From NCBI GenBank assembly GCA_963850915.1, contig CAWKND010000012.1:1-64000 (forward strand): DNA of 64,000 nucleotides. Reading direction: 5' to 3'. The notes beneath the pieces were generated by a model that ran no database searches, was not told the origin of the DNA, and saw only the letters and a list, made by a program, of their open reading frames with translations. A program made the translations under genes and the position numbers. This document shows, in pieces, positions 1 through 9,372 of this stretch (the first letter of the stretch is position 1; the number at the start of each line of letters is the position of its first letter). The stretch is from CAVTWH01 sp963850915. GTDB lineage: Bacteria > Actinomycetota > Actinomycetes > Mycobacteriales > Micromonosporaceae.

Positions 1-3000
1 CGTCGACGCTCCGCGCCTTCGTTGGGGCGGCGGGACAGGTCGATGCCGAGTTCCTCCGCGGCCCGGAAGACCTCGTCGTCGGTCTCGCGCATCTCCAAGG
101 CCACGCCGTCGCTGGAGAGCACCTCGACGTTCAGGCACAGCGACTGCAGCTCCTTGAGCAGCACCTTGAACGACTCCGGAATGCCCGGCTCGGGGATGTT
201 CTCGCCCTTGACGATGGCCTCGTAGACCTTGACCCGGCCGAGCACGTCGTCGGACTTGATCGTCAGCAGCTCCTGCAGCGCGTAAGCCGCGCCGTAGGCC
301 TGCATGGCCCAGCACTCCATCTCGCCGAAGCGCTGACCACCGAACTGCGCCTTACCACCCAGCGGCTGCTGCGTGATCATCGAGTACGGGCCGGTCGACC
401 GAGCGTGGATCTTGTCGTCGACCAGGTGGTTCAGCTTCAGGATGTAGATGTAGCCGACCGCGATCGCGATCCGGCAGCGGCTCGCCGCTGCGGCCGTCGA
501 ACATCTTCGCCTTGCCGCTGGCACCGACGAGCCGCACACCGTCGCGGTTGGGCAGGGTCGAGGAGAGCAGACCGGTGATCTCCTCTTCCTTGGCCCCGTC
601 GAAGACCGGCGTCGCCACGTTGGTGTCCGGCTCGGACTCGTGCGCGTCGATCGCCCGCAGCGCCTTCTTCCAGGTCGGTGTCGTCGCCCTCGATCTTCCA
701 GCCGGTCTTGGCCACCCACCCGAGGTGGGTCTCCAGCACCTGGCCGATGTTCATCCGGCTCGGCACACCGAGCGGGTTGAGCACGATGTCGACCGGCGTG
801 CCGTCCTCGAGGAACGGCATGTCCTCGACCGGCAGGATCTTCGAGATGACGCCCTTGTTGCCGTGCCGGCCGGCGAGCTTGTCGCCGTCCTGGATCTTGC
901 GCTTCTGGGCCACGTAGACCCGGACCAGCTCGTTGACGCCCGGGGGCAGCTCGTCGCCGTCCTCGCGGGAGAACGTCCGGACGCCGATGACCGTGCCGGT
1001 CTCGCCGTGCGGCACCTTGAGGCGGTGTCGCGGACCTCGCGGGCCTTCTCGCCGAAGATCGCCCGCAGCAGCCGCTCCTCCGGGGTCAGCTCGGTCTCGC
1101 CCTTGGGCGTGACCTTGCCGACCAGGATGTCGCCGGGGACGACCTCGGCGCCGATCCGGATGATGCCGCGCTCGTCGAGGTCGGCGAGCATCTCCTCGCT
1201 GACGTTCGGGATGTCGCGGGTGATCTCCTCCGGACCCAGCTTGGTGTCGCGGGCGTCGACCTCGTGCTCCTCGATGTGGATCGAGGTGAGGACGTCCTCC
1301 TGCACGAGCCGCTGCGACAGGATGATCGCGTCCTCGTAGTTGTGGCCCTCCCACGGCATGAACGCGACCAGCAGGTTGCGGCCGAGCGCCATCTCGCCCT
1401 CGTCGGTGCACGGACCGTCCGCGATGACCTGGCCGGCCTCGACCCGGTCACCTTCGAAGACGACCGGCTTCTGGTTGACGCAGGAGCCGGCGTTGGACCG
1501 ACGGAACTTGTGCAGCAGGTACGTGCGGCGGTGGCCGTCGTCCTGGTGCACCGTCACGTAGTCGGCACACAGGTCCTCGACCACGCCGGCGACCTCGGCG
1601 ACGACCACGTCACCGGCGTCGACCGCGGCGCGGTACTCCATGCCGGTACCGACCAGCGGCGACTCCGCCTTGACCAGCGGCACCGCCTGGCGCTGCATGT
1701 TCGCGCCCATCAGGGCCCGGTTGGCGTCGTCGTGCTCGAGGAACGGGATCATGGCGGTCGCCACCGACACCATCTGGCGCGGCGAGACGTCCATGTAGTC
1801 GACGGCGTCCGGGGTCACGTAGTCGACCTCGCCACCCTTACGGCGGACCAGCACCCGGTCGTTGGCGAACGCGCCGTCGGACTTGAGCGGCTCGTTGGCC
1901 TGCGCGATGACGTGCCGGTCCTCCTCGTCCGCGGTCAGGTAGTCGATCTGGGCGGTGACCCGGCCCTCGACGACCTTGCGGTACGGCGTCTCGATGAAGC
2001 CGAACGGGTTGACCCGCGCGAACGTCGAGAGCGCGCCGATCAGGCCGATGTTCGGGCCTTCCGGCGTCTCGATCGGGCACATCCGGCCGTAGTGGGACGG
2101 GTGCACGTCACGGACCTCGAAGCCGGCCCGCTCCCGGGACAGACCACCCGGGCCGAGCGCCGACAGGCGGCGGCGGTGGGTCAGACCCGCGAGCGGGTTG
2201 GTCTGGTCCATGAACTGGGACAGCTGGGACGTGCCGAAGAACTCCTTGATCGCGGCGACCACGGGCCGGATGTTGATCAGGGTCTGCGGCGTGATCGCCT
2301 CGACGTCCTGCGTCGTCATCCGCTCGCGGACCACCCGCTCCATCCGGGACAGGCCGACCCGGACCTGGTTCTGGATCAGCTCGCCGACGGTACGCAGCCG
2401 GCGGTTGCCGAAGTGGTCGATGTCGTCCGGCTCGTACCCGGCCTCGCCGGCGTGCAGCCGGCAGAGGTACTCGACGGTCGCGACGACGTCGTCCTCGGTC
2501 AGCACGCCGGTGGTGATCGGCACGTCCACTTCGAGCTTCTTGTTGAACTTGTACCGGCCGACCTTGGCGACGTCGTACCGCTTCGGGTTGAAGAACAGGT
2601 TGTCCAGCAGCGTCTGCGCGTTCTCCCGGGTCGGCGGCTCGCCAGGGCGCAGCTTGCGGTAGATGTCGAGCAGGGCCTCGTCCTGGCCGGCGATGTGGTC
2701 CTTCTCCAGCGTGGTCATCATCAGCTCGGACCAGCCGAACTTCTCGCGGATCTGCTCGTCGCTCCAGCCGATGGCCTTGAGCAGGACGGTGACGGCCTGG
2801 CGGCGCTTGCGGTCGATGCGGACGCCGACGGTGTCGCGCTTGTCGACGTCGAACTCGAGCCAGGCACCCCGGCTCGGGATGACCTTGACCCTGGACAGGT
2901 CGCGGTCGGAGGTCTTGTCCGGCTCCTTGGTGAAGTAGACGCCCGGGCGACCGGACGAGCTGGCTGACCACGACACGCTCGGTGCCGTTGATGATGAACG

Positions 3001-3433
3001 TGCCCTTCGGCGTCATGATCGGGAAGTCGCCCATGAACACCGTCTGGCTCTTGATCTCGCCAGTCGAGTGGTTGGTGAACTCCGCCGTCACGAACAGCGG
3101 AGCGCAGTAGGTGAGGTCCTTCTCCTTGCACTCCTCGATCGACGCCTTGACCTCGTCGAAGCGGGGCGCGGAGAACGAGAGCGACATCGTGCCGGAGAAG
3201 TCCTCAATGGGACTGATTTCATCGAGAATCTCAGCCAGCCCGCTGCGTGCATGCGGGTCGTCGGCCCACCGGGTCGCCCACGCCTCATTGCCAACCAGCC
3301 AGTCAAACGACTCGGTCTGGATGGCGAGGAGGTTGGGGACCTCAAGGTGTTCTGTGATACGGCCGAATGAGATTCGGCGGGGAGCGTATGCACTCGACGA
3401 GTGACTGGTCTTCGCAGGGCGGGAAGCTGCCAA
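1..3433 (-). CDS. rpoB: RNA polymerase beta subunit, frame broken four times, 3' end cut by window
   Basis: Catalytic beta subunit of RNA polymerase. The N-terminus begins at a TTG codon (3431-3433) after a strong GGAAGGA ribosome site and reads LAASRPAKTSHSSSAYAPRR, as in other actinobacteria. The rifampicin region (about 2170-2235) and the HPSHYGRMCPIETPEGPN motif are clear. Homologous protein continues to base 1 (AAEELGIDLSRRPNEGAERR), so only the last few residues lie outside. The frame is interrupted four times: an extra G near 2944 (after SQLVRSPG), a lost base near 1021 (after EVRDT), an extra base near 684 (DDTD/WKKAL) and one near 472 (SGEPLP/IAVGYIYI). Sequence on both sides of each break is normal, and the gene is essential, so sequencing error is far likelier than a pseudogene. 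Confidence 0.97.
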
Positions 3434-3863
3434 GATGCGTCCTTCCGAGGACCTGTTGTGCAGAACGGCCGGGTCGCGTGCACCCCGATGGATCGTCCAC
3501 AGTGCCGCAGCAGGAAACGCCCAAAAGCGGACAACGCCAGCAGAGATGCAGTCGGAAGGCAGCGCAAACGAGAAGTGTAGCCGGAAGGGCAGCCGCTGTC
3601 CAGCCCCACCCGCAGGAGCGTCGCGACGGCCTCTGTACGGCTGCCGGACCAGGGTCTGAGCCCTCGTTTCACGGCGCCGCTCCCAAGGCCGCCAGCGGCA
3701 GAAACCGCACCCTGCGGAAGCGTTGCGCAATCAGCGTGCCTAACCTGACGGGCATCGTCAAGTGCTCCGGGCGATCTATACCGGACAGTTGCGCTTCAAG
3801 ACCTACCCACAGGCTGGCATGGTCACGTTGACACGAACTCGTCCCACCTGGATATTTGCTGCC
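3434..3863. promoter_or_regulatory. Divergent promoter region between rpoB and the glycosyltransferase gene
   Basis: No convincing gene in these 430 bases. It must carry the rpoB promoter and leader on the minus strand and the start region of the plus-strand neighbour. A TTGACG hexamer lies on the minus strand near 3757-3762, but I see no well-spaced -10 partner, so the rpoB start site is not assigned. Open frames on both strands here look like chance high-GC frames. Confidence 0.5.
3828..3858 (+). promoter_or_regulatory. Candidate promoter of the PIG-V-like gene
   Basis: TTGACA at 3828-3833 is followed by an AT-rich stretch, GATATTTG (3851-3858), about 17-19 bases on. The next plausible start codon, GTG at 3864, lies only about 6 bases after this -10-like element. 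The transcript may therefore begin at the start codon (leaderless). Inferred from spacing only. Confidence 0.35.
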
Positions 3864-5090
3864 GTGTCAGCGCCAACAATCACGGCCGCGGAAACCGACG
3901 AGCAGCCCGTCGAACCGGTCTCACCCGAGCGCACCAGTCCCTGGCGACGCGCCCTGCTCAACGGTTCAGCCATCTGGCTCGCCGCGCACCTGGGCTTCCT
4001 CGCGGTGATGCTGCTGCTCGCGATGATCACCAACACCGATGCCCAGCTGCGCCCCGAGTGGACCGACTGGAACCGCTGGGACACCGACTGGTTCGTCCAG
4101 ATCGCCCAGCACGGGTACACCGGGTTGGCACCGGACCGGGCCGACCCGGCGACCGCCTTCTTCCCCCTCTTCCCGCTGCTCGGCTGGCTGATCAACCCGC
4201 TGCTGCCGGGGGGCGCGTTCGCCGCGCTTGTCGTGGTGTCGAACATCGCATTCCTGGCCGCGGTGGTACTGCTGCACCGGCTGTTCGAGTACGAGTCGGA
4301 CGCGCGTACCGGGCTGCGGAGTACCTGGTACCTGGTGATCTTCCCGGCCGGGTTCTTCCTCGCCGCGGGGTACAACGTCTCGCTCGCCATCGCACTGAGC
4401 GTCGGCTGCGTGTACGCCATCCGTCGGCACCACTGGTGGGTGGCCGGGGTACTCGGGGCGCTGGCCAGTGCGAACCGCTCCTCCGGGGTACTCCTGCTGG
4501 TCCCGTTCGCCTACGAGTACCTGCAGATGCGGGGCTGGCAGCTGCGCAAGGTACGGCCGGACGTGCTGTTCGCCGCGCTGATCCCGGCCGGCCTGCTGGC
4601 GTACATGCTCTACACCTGGGCGGCGCTCGGTGATCCGCTGCGGTTCATGCATGCCCAGGCCAACTGGCAGCGCAGCATGGCCGGTCCCTGGGTGTCGGTC
4701 GGTCAGGCGGTCGGCCAGCTGGCCCACCACGTACACAGCCTGAACGCCTTCGAGATCCACAACCTGCTGGACCTGCTCGCTGTCGTGTTCACCGGCGCGC
4801 TGCTGGTGCTCTGCTTCGTCGGACCCTGGCGGCTGCGCCGCGACCAGTGGGCACTGCCGCTGTACGGGGTGGCGGTACTCCTGCTGATCATGATGTTCCC
4901 GGACTACACCTCGGTGCACCCGACCCCGCTGCGCTCGGCGATCCGGCTGGTACTCGAGGCGTTCCCGGCGTTCCTGCTGCTCGGCCGGATCGGGCGGAAC
5001 ACGTTCGCGGACAAGGCGTACACGTACATGGCGTTGATGGCCCAGGGGCTGCTGCTGCTGGTCTTCCTCCGTGGCCAGTGGGTGGCCTGA
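3864..5090 (+). CDS. Membrane mannosyltransferase-like protein (PIG-V/GPI transferase-like family)
   Basis: About 408 residues with many hydrophobic helices. The motif WTDWNRWDTDWFVQIAQHGY just after the first membrane segment, with the acidic W-D pair in the first outer loop, is typical of PIG-V-like and related GT-C polyprenyl-phosphate-sugar-dependent transferases. It probably adds a sugar to a lipid or protein on the outer face of the membrane; acceptor unknown. I chose GTG 3864 because a promoter-like sequence lies just upstream; ATG 3819 and an earlier start are possible and would add an unusual charged leader. It is the only plus-strand gene between rpoB and rplL and converges on rplL, with which it shares a terminator. 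Confidence 0.75.
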   Translation: MSAPTITAAETDEQPVEPVSPERTSPWRRALLNGSAIWLAAHLGFLAVMLLLAMITNTDAQLRPEWTDWNRWDTDWFVQIAQHGYTGLAPDRADPATAFFPLFPLLGWLINPLLPGGAFAALVVVSNIAFLAAVVLLHRLFEYESDARTGLRSTWYLVIFPAGFFLAAGYNVSLAIALSVGCVYAIRRHHWWVAGVLGALASANRSSGVLLLVPFAYEYLQMRGWQLRKVRPDVLFAALIPAGLLAYMLYTWAALGDPLRFMHAQANWQRSMAGPWVSVGQAVGQLAHHVHSLNAFEIHNLLDLLAVVFTGALLVLCFVGPWRLRRDQWALPLYGVAVLLLIMMFPDYTSVHPTPLRSAIRLVLEAFPAFLLLGRIGRNTFADKAYTYMALMAQGLLLLVFLRGQWVA

Positions 5091-5563
5091 AGCCGCATAC
5101 CAGCAGCCCGCGTACCAGCTGGAAATGCCGAAGGCCGGCCCCGAACCCGGGGCCGGCCTTCGCACGTGTGGAGCGGTACTGACTTGAGCGTGACCTTCGC
5201 GCCCTCGGCCTCGAGCTTGGCCTTGGCCTTCTCGGCGGTCTCCTTGTTGACCTTCTCCAGGATCGCCTTGGGCGCTGCCTCGACGGCGTCCTTGGCCTCC
5301 TTCAGGCCCAGGCCGGTCAGCTCGCGCACGACCTTGATGACCTGGATCTTCTTGCCACCGTCGCCCTCGAGCACGACGTCGAACTCGTCCTGCTCCTCGA
5401 CGACCTCGGCAGCGGCGGCCGGACCGGCGGGGCCGGCCGCGGCGACCGGAGCGGCGGCCTTGACGTCGAAGGTGGTCTCGAACTCCTTCACGAACTCGGA
5501 GAGCTCGATCAGGGTCATCTCCTTGAACGCGTCAAGGAGTTCAGTGGTGCTCAGCTTCGCCAT
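4904..5563 (-). CDS. rplL: 50S ribosomal protein L7/L12, stop codon apparently lost
   Basis: L7/L12 of the ribosomal stalk, which recruits translation GTPases. It starts at ATG 5563 after GAAAGGACG and reads MAKLSTTELLDAFKEMTLIE. It has the Ala/Pro/Gly hinge and the globular domain KIQVIKVVRELTGLGLKEAK. The normal family end, GAKVTLK, is reached near 5184, but the next codon is TCA, where one base fewer would give TAG. As it stands the frame runs 90 more codons through the terminator hairpin and antisense to the neighbouring gene, stopping at 4904. The real protein is almost certainly about 5182-5563 (127 residues), and the tail reflects a one-base error. It follows rplJ by 47 bases. Confidence 0.93.
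   Translation of the reverse strand: MAKLSTTELLDAFKEMTLIELSEFVKEFETTFDVKAAAPVAAAGPAGPAAAAEVVEEQDEFDVVLEGDGGKKIQVIKVVRELTGLGLKEAKDAVEAAPKAILEKVNKETAEKAKAKLEAEGAKVTLKSVPLHTCEGRPRVRGRPSAFPAGTRAAGMRLQATHWPRRKTSSSSPWAINAMYVYALSANVFRPIRPSSRNAGNASSTSRIAERSGVGCTEV
5129..5162. terminator. Bidirectional hairpin between convergent genes
   Basis: Perfect 14-bp stem: CGAAGGCCGGCCCC (5129-5142) pairs with 5149-5162 across a 6-base loop. It lies between the stop of the plus-strand membrane gene (5090) and the expected end of rplL (about 5182), so it can serve both strands. The extended rplL frame reads through it, another sign that the rplL stop is missing by error. Confidence 0.85.
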
Positions 5564-5610
5564 GGTGTCGGCGTCCTTTCACAGTGGTAGATCGCGGGCG
5601 TGAGCGCTGC

Positions 5611-6195
5611 TCAGCCCTCGGCCGACGCCTCGGCTGGCTCGGCTTCGGCGGTCGCCGGGGCGGCGCCGCCTTCGTTCTGACGCTTGTCCTGCAGGGCAGC
5701 GACGGTGCGTACCGCCTGGGCCAGCGGGGCCTGGAACAGCGCCGCCGCCTTGCTCAGGTTGGCCTTCATGCCGCCGGCCAGCTTGGCCAGCAGTACCTCA
5801 CGGGACTCCAGGTCGGCGATCTTCGCGACCTCGGCCGCGGAGATCGGCTTGCCCTCGAAAACGCCGCCCTTGATGATCAGAGCGGGGTTGGTCTTCGCGA
5901 ACTCGCGCAGACCCTTCGCCGCTTCAACCGGGTCGCCGGTCACGAAGGCAACCGCGGTAGGACCGGTGAACAGCGCGTCGAGCCCGCTGATGCCGGCGTC
6001 GACGGCTGCCCGCTTCGCGAGCGTGTTCTTGGCCACCGTGTAGGTGCTCTGCCGGCCGAGGGAACGCCGCAGGTTGGTGATCTGGGCGACCGTCAGGCCG
6101 CGGTACTCGGTGAGCACGGTCGCCGACGAGTTACGGAAGTGCTCCGTCAGCTCGGCGACGGCCGAGGCCTTGTCGGCCCGAACCTTGTCCGCCAT
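5611..6195 (-). CDS. rplJ: 50S ribosomal protein L10
   Basis: L10 anchors L7/L12 dimers to the ribosome and represses its own mRNA. The 194-residue protein begins MADKVRADKASAVAELTEHF at ATG 6195, directly after a near-perfect AAAGGAGGGAC ribosome site; upstream in-frame ATGs lie inside the leader and are rejected. Typical segments are LTVAQITNLRRSLG and VAKNTLAKRAA in the N-terminal RNA-binding part and the C-terminal helix that carries L12. The tail is Ala/Glu-rich. It forms the classic rplJ-rplL operon. Confidence 0.96.
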   Translation of the reverse strand: MADKVRADKASAVAELTEHFRNSSATVLTEYRGLTVAQITNLRRSLGRQSTYTVAKNTLAKRAAVDAGISGLDALFTGPTAVAFVTGDPVEAAKGLREFAKTNPALIIKGGVFEGKPISAAEVAKIADLESREVLLAKLAGGMKANLSKAAALFQAPLAQAVRTVAALQDKRQNEGGAAPATAEAEPAEASAEG

Positions 6196-6440
6196 GTCCC
6201 TCCTTTCGTTGCTTCGGGCTGGCCCGTTAGGCTCCGGCCGCGCAACGGAAAACGCCCCGGCGCAGGGCGCACGGGGCAGGACACGACGATCGCTCGCCGA
6301 CTCGCACCGTTCTCGCTCCTGCGCGGGCCGCCCACACTGCGGGGCCTTCGACCGGGCGAACCCGGTGACCAGCGGTCTTCGGACGGTTGCGCCACGACTC
6401 AACAAACGTCACAGCGTGGCACAAGCCGCAAGAACTACAG
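6196..6440 (-). promoter_or_regulatory. Probable rplJ-rplL mRNA leader (L10 leader)
   Basis: About 290 bases between the ABC permease and rplJ hold no gene. The minus-strand transcript has several GC-rich inverted segments ending in GCAACGAAAGGAGGGAC just before rplJ, the usual position of the L10-binding autoregulatory leader. I could not fold it or test it against the Rfam L10 leader model, so the exact limits are a guess. Confidence 0.45.
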
Positions 6441-6484
6441 TTCGACACTGTACCCGACGGCTCACGCCGCTACCAAAACGCAGG

Positions 6485-7174
6485 TCAGGCGCGGGTACGC
6501 CGGAGCCACCAGTACCCGAGCAGGAGTACCCCGGCCCACGCCAGCGCCCAGCCGGTCAGCGGACCCAGCAGCACGTACCGGATGTGCTCGGCGGTGAGGG
6601 TACGGGCACCGGACAGCAGCGGCGGGGCCAGCCACGGCACCGGCGAACCCTTGAGTCCCAGCAGCAGGGTGGCCACCACGCCGGCGGCCAGCAGCGCGAC
6701 CGAGCGCCCGGCGTTGCCCGCGACCACCCGGCTGCACCACGCGCCCAGGGCCACTGCCGGGGGTACCAGGATCAAGTGGATCCACAGGCCGAGCAGCAGC
6801 GAGCCGCCCAGGCCCGGCCCGCCGCCGGCCAGGGTGAGCGCCCCGAACAGCCATGGCATCACCAGCGCCGCCAGGATCAACGGCACGGCACTCAGCGCGG
6901 CGGCGATCAGGCCGGCCAGTACCTCCCGCCGGCGCGAGCGCAGCGCGACGAGTACCAGCCGGCGCTGCACATCGGGCTCGACATCGAGCAGGATCTTGCT
7001 CTGCCAGGCGAAGACCGGGAACAGCAGGACAGCCGAGACGCCGTACGCCTCGGCCGGCCGGGCCTGCCCGCCGCCGTAGAGGACGCACAGCACCACCAGG
7101 GCACCGATCGCCGGCGCGATGGCCTTTCCGGTGCGTTGCAGTGCACCGAGCCGCATCAGGATGAGCGCGTTCAT
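6485..7174 (-). CDS. ABC transporter membrane subunit, exporter type
   Basis: A 229-residue hydrophobic protein with about six membrane segments and no other recognisable domain. ATG 7174 is preceded by GAAGGGGTG and starts 22 bases after the stop of the ATPase gene, so the two form one transcription unit and probably one exporter of the two-component ABC-2 kind. Substrate unknown. A longer open frame overlaps the ATPase stop but lacks a ribosome site. Confidence 0.7.
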   Translation of the reverse strand: MNALILMRLGALQRTGKAIAPAIGALVVLCVLYGGGQARPAEAYGVSAVLLFPVFAWQSKILLDVEPDVQRRLVLVALRSRRREVLAGLIAAALSAVPLILAALVMPWLFGALTLAGGGPGLGGSLLLGLWIHLILVPPAVALGAWCSRVVAGNAGRSVALLAAGVVATLLLGLKGSPVPWLAPPLLSGARTLTAEHIRYVLLGPLTGWALAWAGVLLLGYWWLRRTRA

Positions 7175-7196
7175 GGGTCCACCCCTTCGACCGGCG

Positions 7197-7916
7197 TCAG
7201 CGCCGGACCCGCACGATGTCGTGCCCGTCGGCCTTGAACTTCTCGATCGTCTCGGGGCCACGGGCGGCCGGGATGGCCACCTCGATCACCCAGTGCTCCT
7301 CGGCGTCGCCGGTCACCACGTTGGCCTCGGTGACCGTCCAGGTGGCAGCCCCGGGCAGCCGGGCGGTCTCGCCCAGGTGGTCGCTGACCAGTACAGCGCC
7401 GCCGGCCGCCTGCACCTCGCTGACGATCTCCGGGATCAGTTCGCGGGTGGCCGCGTCCAGCCCCTCCCACGGCTCGTCGAGGATCAGCAGGTCGGGTGGG
7501 GCGAGCAGGGCCTGGGCCAGGCCAACCTTCTGGGCCGTGCCCTTGGACAGGGCGGCGAGCTTGGTACCCAGGAAGGACGCGATGCCCAGCCGGCCACACC
7601 ACTTGTCGACGGCGTCCACCCGCGCGTCCGGATCGAGCCCGGCCAGTGCGCCCATCGCAACCAGATAGCGGTCCACGGTGTAGGGCTGCTGGGCGGGGAA
7701 GCGCTCGGGTACCCAGCCGACCCGGGTGGGGCGCTCGATGACGGCACCGCGCACCGGGGCTAGTACGCCGGCGACGACCTGGAGCAGCGTGGATTTGCCG
7801 GCACCGTTGCGGCCACCGACCACGATCACCTGACCGGCTTCGAGAGTCGCGCTGACGCCCTGCAGTACCCACGGCGCGCTGCGGCCGTACCGGAACCACA
7901 CGTCCTCGAGTCGCAC
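7197..7916 (-). CDS. ABC transporter ATP-binding protein
   Basis: A 239-residue ATPase. It has Walker A GGRNGAGKST near residue 34, a signature-like LSKGTAQKVGLAQALL (the family LSGGQ appears as LSKGT), Walker B LLILDEPWEGLD and an H-loop VLVSDHL. The weak signature resembles exporters such as those for lantibiotics or antibiotics. The C-terminal third after residue 200 is an extra beta-rich tail. Start is GTG 7916. The gene sits between rplA and rplJ, separated from rplA by a terminator, so it has its own regulation. Confidence 0.85.
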   Translation of the reverse strand: MRLEDVWFRYGRSAPWVLQGVSATLEAGQVIVVGGRNGAGKSTLLQVVAGVLAPVRGAVIERPTRVGWVPERFPAQQPYTVDRYLVAMGALAGLDPDARVDAVDKWCGRLGIASFLGTKLAALSKGTAQKVGLAQALLAPPDLLILDEPWEGLDAATRELIPEIVSEVQAAGGAVLVSDHLGETARLPGAATWTVTEANVVTGDAEEHWVIEVAIPAARGPETIEKFKADGHDIVRVRR

Positions 7917-7960
7917 CCGCCCACCCTGCCACAGCGGGCGCGGTACGGGTACCCATCAAA

Positions 7961-7994
7961 AACAGGGGCCCCGCGTCGCCGCGAGGCCCCTGTT
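7961..7994 (-). terminator. Intrinsic terminator of the rplK-rplA unit
   Basis: Stem of 10 bp (7961-7970 with 7985-7994) with a GC-rich inner hairpin. On the minus strand it is followed by TTTTTG. It starts 16 bases after the rplA stop, the textbook arrangement. Confidence 0.9.
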
Positions 7995-8009
7995 CGCCGA
8001 ACACCGCGC

Positions 8010-8723
8010 CTAGCCGGCGGCCGATTCGGTGAAGTTCTTGGTGATGTTGGGATCGACCGGGATGCCCGGTCCCATGGTCGTGGTCACCACGACCTTCTTC
8101 AGGTACTTGCCCTTGGCCGCGGACGGCTTGGAGCGCAGTACCTCGTCGAGCACCGCGGCGTAGTTCTCGATCAGCTGCTCGTTCGAGAAGGACGCCTTGC
8201 CGATGATCAGGTGCAGGTTGGAGTGCTTGTCGACGCGGAAGGTGATCTTGCCACCCTTGATGTCGGCGACGGCCTTGGCGACGTCCATGGTCACCGTGCC
8301 GGTCTTCGGGTTCGGCATCAGACCGCGCGGGCCCAGGATTCGCGCGATACGGCCGATCTTGGCCATCTGGTCCGGCGTGGCGATCGCCGCGTCGAAGTCC
8401 AGCCAGCCTTCCTGGATGCGGGCGACCAGCTCGTCGCTGCCGACCGCGTCAGCACCGGCAGCCTCGGCCTCGGCGGCCTTGGCGCCGGCGGCGAAGACGA
8501 TCACGCGGGCGGTCTTGCCGGTACCGTGCGGCAGGTTGACCACGCCACGGACCATCTGGTCCGCCTTGCGGGGGTCCACGCCGAGGCGCATGGCGACCTC
8601 GACAGTGGGGTCGAACTTGACCGTGGTGGTCTCCTTGGCCAGCGCAATCGCCTCGACGGGCGCGTACAGCTTGGACCGGTCGACCTGCTCAGCGGCCTTG
8701 CGGTGGTTCTTGCTCTCGGGCAT
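8010..8723 (-). CDS. rplA: 50S ribosomal protein L1
   Basis: L1 forms the mobile L1 stalk at the ribosomal E site and can repress its own operon. The 237 residues include KFDPTVEVAMRLGVDPRKAD, the RGVVNLPHGTGK loop and the signature around GPRGLMPNPKTGTVT. Length is normal. ATG 8723 gives the usual N-terminus for the actinobacterial protein. It is 93 bases downstream of rplK and ends at a strong terminator. Confidence 0.97.
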   Translation of the reverse strand: MPESKNHRKAAEQVDRSKLYAPVEAIALAKETTTVKFDPTVEVAMRLGVDPRKADQMVRGVVNLPHGTGKTARVIVFAAGAKAAEAEAAGADAVGSDELVARIQEGWLDFDAAIATPDQMAKIGRIARILGPRGLMPNPKTGTVTMDVAKAVADIKGGKITFRVDKHSNLHLIIGKASFSNEQLIENYAAVLDEVLRSKPSAAKGKYLKKVVVTTTMGPGIPVDPNITKNFTESAAG

Positions 8724-8816
8724 TGCTCAACTCTCCAGTGGTGTCTGTCGGGCGCTTGTCGCGCCCTCCCACGGCTGTCCGTCCGGTCGGGGCTGGATAT
8801 CCAGTCCCTGGCGGCG

Positions 8817-9248
8817 TCAGTCCTTGATGGTGATGCCCATCGAGCGGGCGGTTCCAGCGATGATGCGCTCGGCCATCTCAACGTCGTTGGCGTTCAGATC
8901 GGACATCTTCTTCTCCGCGATCTCACGGAGCTGGGTCTTGCTGATCGAGCCGACCTTGTCCTTCTGCGGTACGCCGGAGCCCTTGGGTACGCCGGCAGCC
9001 TTGATCAGCAGCCGGGCGGCGGGCGGCGTCTTCAGAATGAACGTGAAGGACCGGTCCTCGTAGACGCTGATCTGCGCGGGGACGACGTCGCCGCGCTGCG
9101 CCTCGGTCTGGGCGTTGTACGCCTTCACGAACTCCATGATGTTGACGCCGTGCTGGCCGAGGGCCGGACCGACCGGCGGAGCCGGGGTCGCCTGGCCAGC
9201 CGGCAACTGAAGCGTGAAGGTCTTGACGAGCTTCTTCTTCGGAGGCAT
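8817..9248 (-). CDS. rplK: 50S ribosomal protein L11
   Basis: L11 forms the GTPase-associated centre with 23S rRNA. The 143-residue protein begins MPPKKKLVKTFTLQLPAGQA and has the proline-rich N-terminal domain (TPAPPVGPALGQHGVNIMEF), the thiostrepton-binding side, and the rRNA-binding C-terminal domain. Length and sequence are typical. ATG 9248 follows a purine-rich stretch. Confidence 0.97.
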   Translation of the reverse strand: MPPKKKLVKTFTLQLPAGQATPAPPVGPALGQHGVNIMEFVKAYNAQTEAQRGDVVPAQISVYEDRSFTFILKTPPAARLLIKAAGVPKGSGVPQKDKVGSISKTQLREIAEKKMSDLNANDVEMAERIIAGTARSMGITIKD

Positions 9249-9372
9249 GGCTGTCTTCTTCTTCCTGGGCAGGTGATTGTCTCATCGCACCGCCGCGACG
9301 CACGGTTCGTCGCGCACCGGGTGCGACATTCAAGGGTACCGGACGGCATGCGCCCGGTATTCAGCCAGGTCG

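Noticed and set aside
1..3433. Programmed frameshifting in rpoB
   Set aside because: Four shifts in different directions, without slippery sites or stimulatory structure, in a gene never known to need them.
4904..5180. A real 90-residue C-terminal domain on L7/L12
   Set aside because: The sequence is antisense to the glycosyltransferase gene and crosses a terminator hairpin; L7/L12 never has such a domain.
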